From positions 19,949,733-20,013,732 of the forward strand of contig NC_044574.1 of assembly GCF_901933205.1 (NCBI RefSeq): a DNA stretch of 64,000 bases, given 5' to 3'. The translations under genes and the position numbers were made by a program. Shown here piece by piece: positions 23,673 to 34,594 of this stretch (position 1 is its first letter; each line of letters opens with the position of its first letter). This stretch comes from Camarhynchus parvulus (taxonomy: Eukaryota; Chordata; Aves; Passeriformes; Thraupidae). A model generated the notes under the pieces. It was not told where the DNA came from. It did no database searches and worked only from the letters and a program-made list of their open reading frames with translations.

Positions 23673-25121
23673 TTCCCTGTAACTCAAAGATTCCCAGCTG
23701 TTGCTTCCCTTCGAAGCTGCAGTTTTCTTGGTTTTTGTTTGTTTTTTTTTGATTATGAAAAAGTCCAGAGTAGTGTCCCCCCTTGTTCCTTGAAAACTGA
23801 ATCCCAGTGTAATTTTAAAAAGCAAACGCCTAATGTCAAGTGTATGTAAGTGGGATTTGTCCTAATTTTTTCAATAGCTTCTCTAATGGATCTCATAAGG
23901 AACATTTCTAAGTTTCAAAGACCCAGTCTTCACAAAATACAATTCTGTATGTTTCTTTCTTAAGGCATCTTCTAAAATGTAAAAGTTGATAGACTGCTCA
24001 ACCTATCCTACCATATTAATGAAATTATCAGTTTTAAGGAAATTAGGCTTTCATGTGAAAAAGACTCCATTACTTCACTTTTCCTATCAAAGTACAAAAA
24101 TATTGTGTTTGGAGTCATGTTTACAGGTTTTAAATATTGCTGTTTCTTCTCAATACCTAAGCAATGTATACCTTGCGTTCTCTATTGGAAATCTTGTGTG
24201 GGGCTAGCATAAAGACAAAATGGAAAAATCAAAATATTTTAGAAAATACAAGTGAATAAATTTATAAGTAATATCTTCTTTAAATCAAGTATTTTAAGGT
24301 TCCTTCCAATATCGTGAAACCAGGGAATTATAGGAAAAGGCCCTTAGCTGGAGAAATCCTTATAAAGTCTGTTGAATGAGCCAGGCTCATCCAGTGCTGC
24401 TAGAAAGAGATGCACAATGCAATGTTTCATTGATGTGTACAAAGTTTTTAGGGATATATTTTTTTAAGATTTCATGTACATGTATTTCTATTTTCTCCTT
24501 TTGCAAAAGGGTTTGTACACCTTCTGCTTATTTAGAACATACTCTACAGCGCTAAGCACAAGAACATATATTTTGAAAGTTACTGGAGGAACTAAATTGA
24601 GCTGGTGTATGATAACTTACATGCATACTCAGCTGTCTTTCAGAATCAATATTCACAATAACATAAGAATGGGAACTGGGAAAATTTATACTTTGACATT
24701 TTATTTTAGTCTTTTTTGTATTTTTAAGAGTGGATTAGAATTGCTTTAATTAGATGAGGGCCTGCTTTTCATGGAGCTCTCAAACAGCTTTGGATTTTTT
24801 TATTTAGTCCATATGGATCTAAAGTATCTTCTAGAATTGATCGATAGAAGTCAAAATACATATTCTTGCTATAGAGTAAGAGAACAGACTTAATGTGAAC
24901 AGTAGGTAATGATGAAGACAGGTCTCTGTTATATTTCTCTCATGATACAAATAAGCAATGTCTTTCTGGAGAGGGCAAGGTCTAATACTTGTATTTGTTT
25001 CAGTGACCACTGTTACTTTTTGGGATTTCACACCCTGGATGAATGCTATGACATTAACATAGAGAAGTTTTGAATATGGTCACAACATTTTATGAATGAA
25101 GCACGTCACATATTTAACACA
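23673..25121. other. Unique AT-rich sequence, no gene seen
   Basis: No gene, RNA or transposon is recognised between the candidate LTR and the solo LTR at 25128. Frames are shorter than 95 codons. Confidence 0.55.
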
Positions 25122-25127
25122 GAGAAC

Positions 25128-25643
25128 TATTGCGGCCTTTTGCTGGGGTTTGGGGTGTCCCCAGCAGGATGCACGGGCCCGGATAGCGCAGTCCTGTTCG
25201 GAACTGACTGTCCAAGCTCCCAGGCAGTTCTTAGCTGCAGGCCACCTTAGCAAGCTTAAGTGATATCAGCTCTTAAGTGATTATCAGCTCATTGTGATTT
25301 CAGCCCTTCAGCTTGCCAGGTGCCTAGGCAGGCCAATGCAGGGAGAGAGAGAAGCGCTGTGTGGGGTTCCACAGGAGCGCCTTTATTGATTCTTCTGTGA
25401 GGGTTCCCAGTGACAGCTCTTCTGCTCAGCTGGGCAAAAGCAGCTCTTTATGTAGGGTACAGGGGTTTCAGAAATTGTCCAATTACAAGGGTTAAAGGAA
25501 AGTGACCTATAGTCTAAGACAGAGATAAGCAAGTGTCTGAGGGCGGAAAAGGGGCTTCTAAGGTCCAGTCACCTTGACTTGGCATTTCCCTATCTTAGGC
25601 TTCTGACCGCCAGGGAAGTCTTGTAGGCTCTGGGCCTGCTACA
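25128..25643 (-). mobile_element. Solo ERV LTR, minus strand, 516 bp
   Basis: The segment contrasts with its surroundings by higher G+C. On the minus strand it begins TGTAGCAGGCCC and ends GGCCGCAATA, with related ends (GGCC near each terminus); the final CA appears mutated to TA. It is flanked by GAGAAC (25122-25127) and GAGAAT (25644-25649), a 6-bp duplication with one mismatch or a perfect 5-bp one. In the minus direction a TATA-like TACATAAAG (25446-25454) is followed by AATAAA (25382-25387) and a long U5, the expected U3-R-U5 order. A 5-6 bp duplication points to an ERVK- or ERVL-type integrase. No internal region remains, so it arose by LTR-LTR recombination. Confidence 0.78.
25382..25387 (-). 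promoter_or_regulatory. LTR polyadenylation signal AATAAA
   Basis: Canonical signal in the R region of the solo LTR at 25128-25643, about 60 bases downstream (minus direction) of its TATA-like box. It is part of the relic, and present-day use is unknown. Confidence 0.6.
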
Positions 25644-25649
25644 GAGAAT

Positions 25650-28600
25650 TCTGCGTTAAATGTGCTATTCCAACTGGAACTAGCATCTATTTGAACCAAG
25701 AAATGAAGGCTCTTTGGACATAAAGAAAAGATCCTTAGGGCTCTTAATTGACCCATCCTATTCCCTGTGTCCATTGATTTATTTATATATTTCAGAAGGC
25801 TGGGCCTGTTTTTCCTAAATTTTATATACCGAAATTGAGGGTACTTTTAAGAAAGAGGTTTTTAAAAGAAGTAAAACTATAAAGGTGGATCCCAAATAAT
25901 TAGCACTCCAGTGTAGACACAGGCTGTTGATCAATGGTTTTTTAACCTGAAGTACCTAAAATTCATGAACTATATATAAAATACCTTTTGTGAAGAGTCT
26001 AGAAGAATAACAATATGACAGGATGAAAAGGGAAGGTAAACACATTAGGAAGAGGCTTCAAAAGCTACCTCTTGCTAGCTGTCAATCACAACCATCACAA
26101 ATTGTATGACAGAACACCCTGCAATAGCAGATTTTTTCAGACATCAGTTTTCTCTTAAAAAACTCTAATCCACTCAGACATTTACATTACAAACCATAGT
26201 CTACATAAAAGAATTATGAGCATGAAAGAGAAAACTTGTGAGAAGGATGAAATAAATAGTGTGTTTCTCAGAGGTTATGCCTGACATAAGTTTTCTTTTA
26301 CAAGTTTTTATTGCCACTCTACAGTTCTAACTGTAACTAGCCCTCTTATTCTTCTCAGTGTGCCCTTTCGTATCTTCGTGTCTCCATTCCAGTTACACGT
26401 GCCAGTCTCTTTTTCTCCCTCTCTCTTTGTCATCTTTTTCATGTATGTCAGTGCTCACAGAAGCTTCAAAAATAGCCATCCTCCCCAGTCCATTCAGGAT
26501 GGGAGAGTGTACAAAGGAGATGGAGGAAGATTACTGTGAACTCAGTAAGGCTTCTTCATTTAAGAGACCCAGAAGAGAAGGAACTAGTGGGAAACAGGAT
26601 GTATCTGAGATGGGGAGTCTCACTTCCCTAGCATACTGAAAAATTGCCGAAAGAAAAAAAAAAAAGGAAGCACTGCCAGGGTCCCTTAATGGAGTGAAGA
26701 TTTAGAAGCCCTTAGAGTCGGAAGCTGATATTTTATTCATGTTAATCAGAAACAGAGTACTGTGTTATTGTATTTATAAAATCAGGATAAATTAAAAAGC
26801 TATATCTTTTATGCTGCCTTGAAATGAAATATCCAAGCTGGGGAAACAGAGATGATGATACCCATAAAAGAAATAATGTTTTCGGGGGAGATGTAACCTA
26901 AGTGTGGCACAAAGCAAAAAAAAGGAAAATGAATTGCAGAAAGCCCTTGGTCATCTGTGTGGGTGTACAGCATGAGTTGTCTGTTTTTTCAGTAATCATT
27001 GAGAATTTTAGAAGTAGTCAGTCAAGTAAACTACCTAGAGGCAACTCTAGTGTCTCATAAATCCTAAAGAACCTGAAAGACCATTATTATTTCTAAGGTG
27101 CTTCAGACTCTTGGGGTGTTTTTTTGTAGAGAAGCTGAAAGATTTTGAGTCTGTATTTCTGTTGTAGCCTGTATCTTTCATGTTTTCCAAAGATAGATAT
27201 TATTTTACAGTGCTTTTTTTTTTTTTTTCCATGGCAGATAAAAGCCTGGTGTTGGTGGTCTGGCTTAATATAACTATTTCTGCTAAAACAGCCTTTCTGT
27301 GCAACCACATTATGCACTTAGACTAATTGCATCGCAATTTCCTACTGATAAAATGACCAAAATATTGCATGGGGTTTTTCTTTCCCTGTCTCTTTTGTCT
27401 ATTCAGAATAAAAAAATTTACATCATTGTTTTTTATACTTACCTTAATGGCAAATTGAAACATTAATTTCAATTTTAATTTTTATAATAAAATCAGTAAA
27501 AAATTGGGGTTTTATGACTTGAGTTTTGTCTCAGAAAATTCAGCTGGTATACAGTTGTTTTTTCAAGTAAGAGACATAAACTTGGACTCATTTCAATGGT
27601 CTCATTTCAATGCAAAACTTTATGTTTGCTTGCCTGATCCTGTTGAAAAGTTTCATTTTTGCAATTACACTACTTTTCAGATAAAAATACCAAGCAAGAA
27701 ATGCCTTTTTCATCTTGGGAGACCTTTTATGAAAAACCTCAGGAGAAAGCTCATAACTGCAAGTACTGCATTCATCTGAAGGGTAGAAGGAGGACAGACA
27801 ATTGAAGGTGAAGTCACTGAAATTTTTAGCACAAACATATGAATTAAATATTACAAGGACAAGAAATGTTAGAAGAGGCTTGTGAAGGAAAAGAACCTAA
27901 TTTTGCTTCTTCATTAAATTACAAGTATAAAAACTTCAAAGATTTCATATTGGGTTTTGTAGCTAGATACATTATCTTAAATTCTGCATCTGTTGTTTAA
28001 AACTTGACTTTTTTTCCCTGTATACATTATAAGCTTTTGCACTTGCCAGTGTTATTTTCTAGAGACAGACTTACTGCCCAAAATTTATAGTCTGTTCTAG
28101 CTCATTATAAACAGGGGACCACATTGCTGAATTACCTTATTTGAAGTTGGGCCAAGCTCATATAAAAGATTTGCAAAACCAATTAAAACTTTTATCAAAC
28201 ATTTGATATTTTTTCTCCTGTTATATTTCAGTATATCCCCACATATAACATATCTTTGTAGAGAAGTAAGACAGTAAGCCATACAGGTAATTTATCTCAT
28301 TTACTCCCCCATGTCTAGCACTACCAGAGACAGTTTATGCTGGGTTATATTACTCCTTATCATCTCTGACTGCTTTTCCTTCTATAATTATGGAATGTTC
28401 CAACATTTGTTCACTGAAATAATCAACATTTGGAGACAAATCCTTTTCCTTTCTATTTTCTGGTATAACTGAAGGGTATAAAATCATGAAATGTCTCTTA
28501 AGGATATCCCCAAACTAATCAATTGCTGGCATGGCAGTATCACCTACTAGAGATAGGGGCATGGTGAGAACTAAAACTACTTCCCCAGATTGTACAAAGA

Positions 28601-28972
28601 TATATATCACAGAAAATTAATTTTAACTGAAACATACCAGTTTGTTACAGCACTCTTTTCTCCATATCAAATCTCTGCTAAATCGGAGACTTTTGTAACA
28701 CAGTCTGTGTTTTAGCATCCCTTTTTAGTTTTCTAGGATCCTGTTCTTACACCAGCTTTGATCCTTTTCTCAAGAAAGGCAGGCACGTTTGCTCAAGGAG
28801 GAAATGAGCCCCTTCAGTGGCTGACCTGCATGGCCAGCTCAGCCACGCAAAGCTGACCAGACCCTGTGTAGGCCAATCACCATCACATCTGTGTGGTGGC
28901 CATTGTGTGGCACAAGTTCAGATCCCCCCGCCAAAGAGGCTTAGTGTGAACATATCTGTCCACAGAAGACGC
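25650..28972. other. Unique AT-rich sequence, no gene seen
   Basis: No gene or RNA is recognised. A poly-T run lies at about 27211-27228. The last 190 bases (about 28780-28972) are clearly richer in G+C than the rest and abut the CR1 at 28973. They may belong to an unidentified repeat. Confidence 0.5.
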
Positions 28973-29391
28973 CTTAAAGACCATCTAGCTCCAGAATCCC
29001 TGCCTTGGACAGGAACATCTTCCAGTAGACCAGAGCCCAGTTCAACTTGGCCTTAAATGCTTCCATGGATAGGGCATCTGTAACTTCTCTGGAAAACCCA
29101 TGCCAGTGCCTAAACCTAAACTTCTTTGAGTTTAAAGTCATTCCCCCTTCTCCTATATGCTCTGGTAAATAGTTTCTCTTCATCTTTCTTGTAGCCTCCT
29201 TTCAGGTACTGGAAGGCCACAATGAGGGCACCAAGAAGCCTCCTCTTTTCCAGCCTGAACATACCCAATTCTCTCAGCCTTTCCCCATAGGAGAGGTACT
29301 CCATACCTCTAATCAACTTGGTGGCTTCCGCTGGACTTGCTCCAACAGGTTTATGTCTTTCCTGTTCTGGGGACCCCAGACCTAGATGCAG
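28973..29391 (-). mobile_element. CR1 LINE 3' fragment, about 420 bp
   Basis: On the plus strand it reads CTTAAAGACCATCTAGCTCC and continues through the standard reverse-complemented CR1 3' UTR into the end of ORF2. Minus-strand translation of 29116-29397 gives GMEYLSYGERLRELGMFRL, EKRRLLGALI and YLKGGYKKDEEKLF, the conserved C-terminal CR1 motif series. The terminal octamer tail is missing at the left edge, and the 5' side ends at about 29391. It lies 414 bases from another CR1 in the same orientation. Confidence 0.92.
29116..29391 (-). pseudogene. CR1 ORF2 C-terminal remnant
   Basis: This is an open minus-strand stretch inside the CR1 at 28973-29391, covering only the last part of the reverse transcriptase. 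Its motifs (LSYGERLRELG, LEKRRL, YLKGG) match the family in order and spacing. The catalytic region is absent, so it is a dead fragment. Confidence 0.8.
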
Positions 29392-29805
29392 CACCATAGA
29401 GGATCTGCAGTCAAGAGGGTTTTATCCATCTTAAATTGGGAAGACTCTCAAAGCAACTTCTTGAGTTTGAGAGCCCTCACCTCTTTGGATTAGAGGTTAC
29501 ATTTTCTGGGCTACCCTTTCTAAAATGTTGAGGAGACTTGTGTCAGTTTTGTGGGACCCATTCCATATGATATCACAAAACAGTATTCAAATGCATAATT
29601 GGTTTGTCTGGTTTAACTGGTTTATAAAATATTTCTCATTTGAATATATAATTTCTCTCAGTTTTATAAGCCTGAGAAGCCATCCTCTGTGGGTTATATT
29701 ACCTTGTGAACTATATAACCCCAGCCTTATAATTTTTCCACCTAAGTTGTTCTTATGTGGAAGAGCTGCTTTAGTGACATCCTTTCTCACTTTTCCTCCA
29801 GTTTT
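29392..29805. other. Spacer between two CR1 fragments
   Basis: AT-rich, without recognisable CR1 sequence. The frames crossing it in both directions extend in from the flanking CR1 copies. It may be unique host DNA separating two independent insertions. Confidence 0.45.
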
Positions 29806-30366
29806 CATAGAATCACAGAATGTTGTGAGTTGGAAGAGATCAACAGGGTCAGCAAATTTCAGCTTCTGGCTCTGAGCAGGGCATACCCAAGAGTCACACC
29901 ATGTGCCTGGCACCTTTGTTCAAATGCTTCTTGAGCTCTGTCAGGCTTGCTGCCATGACCACTGCTGTGGAGAGCCTGTTTCAGTGCCCAACCTCTCTCT
30001 GGATGAAGAACCTTTCTCTGTTATCCAACTTAAATTTCTTCTGACACAGCTTCATACCATTCCATTGCGTCCTGTCATTGGTCACCAAAGAGACCAGTAC
30101 CTGCCCCTCCTCTTGTCCTCGTGAGAAAATTGAAGCCTGCAATGAGGTCTTACCTCGGTCTCCTCTTCTCCAGGCTGACCACACCAAGTGAACTCAGCCA
30201 TTTCTCATACAGCTTCCCCTCTAGACTCTCTACTGTCTTCATAGTTATCTTTTAGATGCTCTCTAATAGTTTAATGTGTTTTTTATAAAGCATTGCCCCA
30301 ACCTGAGCACAATATTCACGGTGAGGATGTACCAGTGCAGAGCAAGTCACCTTCCTTGACCAGCTG
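29806..30366 (-). mobile_element. CR1 LINE 3' fragment, about 560 bp
   Basis: It begins at the left with the octamers CATAGAAT and CACAGAAT. It then shows the reverse-complemented CR1 3' UTR (GAGTTGGAAGAGATCAACAGGG, GCTTCTTGAGCTCTGTCAGG) and the end of ORF2 up to about 30366. It resembles the copy at 9065-10043 in subfamily character more than its neighbour at 28973. It has many substitutions and no intact frame. Confidence 0.9.
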
Positions 30367-33300
30367 GTAATTCATTAATGAGTAATATTTATTTAGAAAT
30401 AGATCTGCAAGGCAGAGTGCTGAAGTGATGTCTCTTCAAGGAAGGACCTGCTATTGCAGCAGTTACTTCCTGCAATAAAAGGATGGCTTGATACTATAGA
30501 CTGCACAGGAAGTCATTTGCTATTATACATACAATATTCACAACTGTAGGATTTGGGAAACTAATAGTTATACCTGTGGAGTATTGTTCATAGATTTCAA
30601 GCTGAGAATTTAAGTATATAAAGAAATAGATTAAGACTGTATCCAGAAAGTCTTCAGGCTAAGTGTGCTGGCAAAAAACTATATGCATCTCTGCTTCCAG
30701 CTTACCTGGACCCAAGCCTGGGAGCAAATTAACAGTTGTGGAAAATTTTCAGACTGGAATTCTCTGAAGAGAAACAGGGAGTTGAATCCAGCTGACAATG
30801 TAGAAAGATATAACCTGATGGTCACAAAAGAAGTCCAAGATGAAGGAAATAGAACATAATTTGCTTGATAGACCATACAGTGGTGAAGTCTCAGAAAATC
30901 ATCCAACTTGTCCCTATTTTCTCTAAGGATAGAAAAGACATACATCTGATTACATCTTAACACCAGGATACCTAGGAAGCTCTAAAAACAACCTTGCAAC
31001 TACTGTCACATGTCCAAACACTTGTAAGTATGAACAGACTCTACTTGAGCATTATTGTCATAGCTTTTCAGAGTCTTAGCAATAATTTTAGTTACTAATT
31101 GTGGAAAATATAAAATAACTATTTTCAATAAAACAAATAAAGCAAACTTTGAAAAATAATTTAGATGACACCCTGGAAATGGAAACCACATACTCTGCAT
31201 ATTTAGATTTTGTTCTGTAAGAGGATTACTATATGACTGTTTAATCATTTTTTAAATAATAAGATCATTTTTCTAAATAAAATATCATAGTTTAGGGCAC
31301 ATGTTTCACACTGTGGTCTGGTGCATTTATAGTGAAGCATTATTAACCACATTTTTTGCATAATCCCATTACTTCATGTTATGTGACTGACAAGACTTAG
31401 ATTTTTCTTACATCTTCCCAATTTCAAATGCATGATGTTCTGCAGTCATTATGCTCTTTCAGATTCTTTTTTGTATGCTTCCCACTGTGCCACATGAGTT
31501 TCACACACCATTACTCAATTAAAAGCTGGCATAAAAAAATTATTATATTTAGCCCTGAATCACTTATATGGAGCTTTGGAACCCACACATAAATGTCTGT
31601 GAATTTCATGAACACAATGGATGTTTTCTTCTTTAGCCAAAGATTATTTCTAAAAAATTCAGAAAACCAGTAAACTCAGTTAATTATATGAACTGACAGT
31701 ATATAATTTAACCAAGGAATGTAGAGATGTTTGTTGTCTCTAGTACAGCGAGTCTGACAAAGAGTTTCCTGACATTAAAAAAAAAAGTCAGCAAACGAAA
31801 CTGTTTTTCTGAAAGAAGTCAGCGACAGAGAAATCCAAGAACTGTAGCCACAAAATCACTTTATTACAGCAGATTGGTGGTCTAAATACCATATAGGAGT
31901 TATCTCCCATTTTCTGCAATGCTGTCACAGATGTCAAGGACATGAGAAAAATGAGGATGAGAATACTTTATCCTGCAGTTAAAAGCAAAGAATTCAGATG
32001 AGGAATTTCTCCCCATGTTAGCCACTGTGCATTTTCATATTCATAGCTGAGTTTTAAATCAACCCATATTAGGAAAACTATGACTGAAAAAAACCCTATG
32101 AAAGTAAACTTTTTTTTATGAGAATGAGTTAGTTTTCTATTTCCCTCATTCAGTCATAATTACTATATGTCTGAAAGAATCATAGTTGAGTTTTTGATTG
32201 CATATACATGCAAGAAACCAACAGTACAAGATAAGTGGGTTTCCCTATAAAAAGAAAGTTCTAATTAAAATAAAGGAAACCTCTTCCAAAAAGAAAAATA
32301 TGAAATAGTTCTTTCTAGCTTTCTCAGTTTAAAATAAGCAATTAAGCTTTGCATGTTGTAAAACTGCAAATCAAACTACACCAGCAGGAGACTGAAACTT
32401 GGAGGCGTAAACATGGGAAGAAAGATAAGATTTCAGCTGAGATTTCACATTAAATTAAGAGAAGTAGAGGTATGTTGTTTCAGATGCCAAAAAAAAAGCA
32501 GAAGAGAAGGTTTTTGCACCAGATTGTGCAGAAAGCGAGGGAGGCCAAAACTGGATAAGTGGAGGATAAAAGAATGAGAAGTATTATAGAATATTTGTAA
32601 GATAGCAAGTATCAGTAATATAGAAAGTTTTTGTATGAATGCTTTTCTTCAAAAATCCGATTTTAAAGACTTAAAAATAAAATTATTAAAAAAACTTAAG
32701 AGCTGAGAAAATACACAAAACATACGCATCAGTTAAAAGTAAAGAAGCAACAAACCAAATAGTAGCATGATATATGTGTATGTTATTTTTCCAATTTAAA
32801 TACATGATAATTCCTTTAGGGCCATAAAATTGTTAGCTGGCAAAATATACCAAAGTACATGGAAAACTCAACATCTCATGTGAACAGAAATTCATATTGG
32901 ATAGATACTAATGTCATATCTCTGAACAAAGGCATATGTGCAAAACATATATTCTGCATAAGTAGTCTCCCTATACCATCCTTGGAATATTACCTTTCCC
33001 TTTAGATAATTTCCATTGGCCTTTTCCTGACAGAACTCTGGTCTTGAACTGAGCATTTATTTCCAAAATATTTTTATTTATGTGGTTATTCTCCTAAACA
33101 TGGCTAACAAAGCATAAAGTTGACTTTTACACTACCTCAGCAGTGCTGTCTCTTCTCAGTCTAGGATCAGTGCTGATTTAGCTGTCTATAGCTGGATCAG
33201 TTACTGCCAGTAAAATTAAGTTCCTGAGTGTCATGCTAACTATTGTAAAATATGGTAATTTTTCCTCCTAGTGCTTTTTTTTCATTCTAAAGCTATGCCA

Positions 33301-34142
33301 TTAGCAGTGTCAGTTGTGAGAGTAAAATGATGTGTTGATGATTTATATATGAATACTCAAGGAGCCCTGAAGTAACAGTGAATCATGAGACTAACAGAAG
33401 AGTTTAGGATGTCTGTTGTGGAAGCAGATACCTGCTTGGCTCCCAGCTCTCACCTGGGTTCAGAAAGAAAACATGCACCAAAAAGCTTTAAATCCTTTTC
33501 TCTGTTTTTCTTCCCCTTCTCCTCCCCTCATCCAGCTTTAGTATTTCATAGGCTCCTTATCAGAGTCAATATACAATTTTTTTTCCAATTATGTGCAATT
33601 TCATTTATTTGGAAAGATAATATAAATACTTAATACTTAATTTACCTTTTCAGTCTGGAAAAATACTTTTTCTCAACAATATTTCATTTTTAATGACATT
33701 TTAATATGAATACAGAATGGTAGCTGACTTCATTACATTAAAAAGGAGCAGTTCACCCCAAAAGAGAGGAAACAAAGTAGAAAAATAGAAGATAGCATAT
33801 GTGTAGAAATAAGAGTCTATGTCTCTCCTGTGAATTGATGTCTAATTCTGTGAACTTAATAAGAAAAATCAAAATACTATATTAATTTGGATGAGGAAGA
33901 GATTTCACATTTGTTGGTGGGGTTTCTGTCCTCATGAGAAAACCTGAAAGAAGTGATAACAGATTTTAGACTGAAGAACAGCAAGTGCAACTTGAATTTG
34001 TGAGCTGATTATTAGACATATTTTGTTAAGAGGTAAGGAGAGAAATAAAACAAGTTCATCACACTGTTATAAGAATCTTTGAAGTAATCAGCTGAATTTA
34101 TTTTCTAGTTCTGATAAGGCTAATAACAAGACATTATCTTTA
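30367..34142. other. Unique AT-rich sequence, no gene seen
   Basis: About 3.8 kb with no recognised gene, RNA or transposon. Two opposing frames near 30665-30963 overlap each other and show no motif. Confidence 0.55.
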
Positions 34143-34207
34143 CCATTGATGCCTCGAGAGGCTATCTAGAGCAGAGGCGAGAAAAAGTTAAAGGAATAAA
34201 GTAGGTA

Positions 34208-34213
34208 TTTATT
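34208..34213 (-). promoter_or_regulatory. LTR polyadenylation signal AATAAA
   Basis: Canonical signal on the minus strand in the R region of the solo LTR, about 55 bases before the LTR end. Confidence 0.6.
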
Positions 34214-34302
34214 AAAAGACCTTCAAAGGATACACCTTGGGCAGTACAAGAGCCCAGCCAAGGCTTCCCCCAAGATGGATGCCTGGTTCTGAGTTTTCAC
34301 AC

Positions 34303-34309
34303 TTTTATA
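34303..34309 (-). promoter_or_regulatory. LTR TATA box
   Basis: TATAAAA read on the minus strand, correctly placed in U3 of the solo LTR at 34147-34590, roughly 90 bases upstream of its AATAAA. Transcription from here would run leftwards. Activity is unknown. Confidence 0.6.
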
Positions 34310-34594
34310 AATTTTGGTCCATTTACATTTTGTTGTTAATTGTTCAATTACAACTTTAGCTTATGAAGTGCCATCCTCCCAAATTGCTTTCTTGAGTTCA
34401 CCATTGTTTAAACTTTTTGGGCCCGAAGCTGTAATGCTGTAATGGTGTCCTTGGTTCTCAGGCTGGAAAAGGATTGTTTCGTCTAACTAAACTGTGAGGA
34501 GAACTTGCTGACACTTTATATGAAGTTCAGAGTTGTATACTAATGCAGTACGGAATCTGGAAAATATAAAAGTTAAAACTTAGGGCATCACCAT

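Larger units (their letters stand above)
34147..34590 (-). mobile_element. Solo ERV LTR with perfect ends, 444 bp
   Basis: The left end is TGATGCC (34147-34153) and the right end GGCATCA (34584-34590), a perfect 7-bp terminal inverted repeat. It is flanked by a perfect 4-bp duplication CCAT (34143-34146 and 34591-34594), typical of class I (gammaretrovirus-like) ERVs. On the minus strand the U3-R-U5 order is clear. A TATA box TATAAAA (34303-34309) is followed about 90 bases on by AATAAA (34208-34213) and a short U5. No internal sequence remains. The sharp termini suggest this is younger than most CR1 copies here. The family resembles passerine LTRs I have seen, but the name cannot be confirmed. 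Confidence 0.85.
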
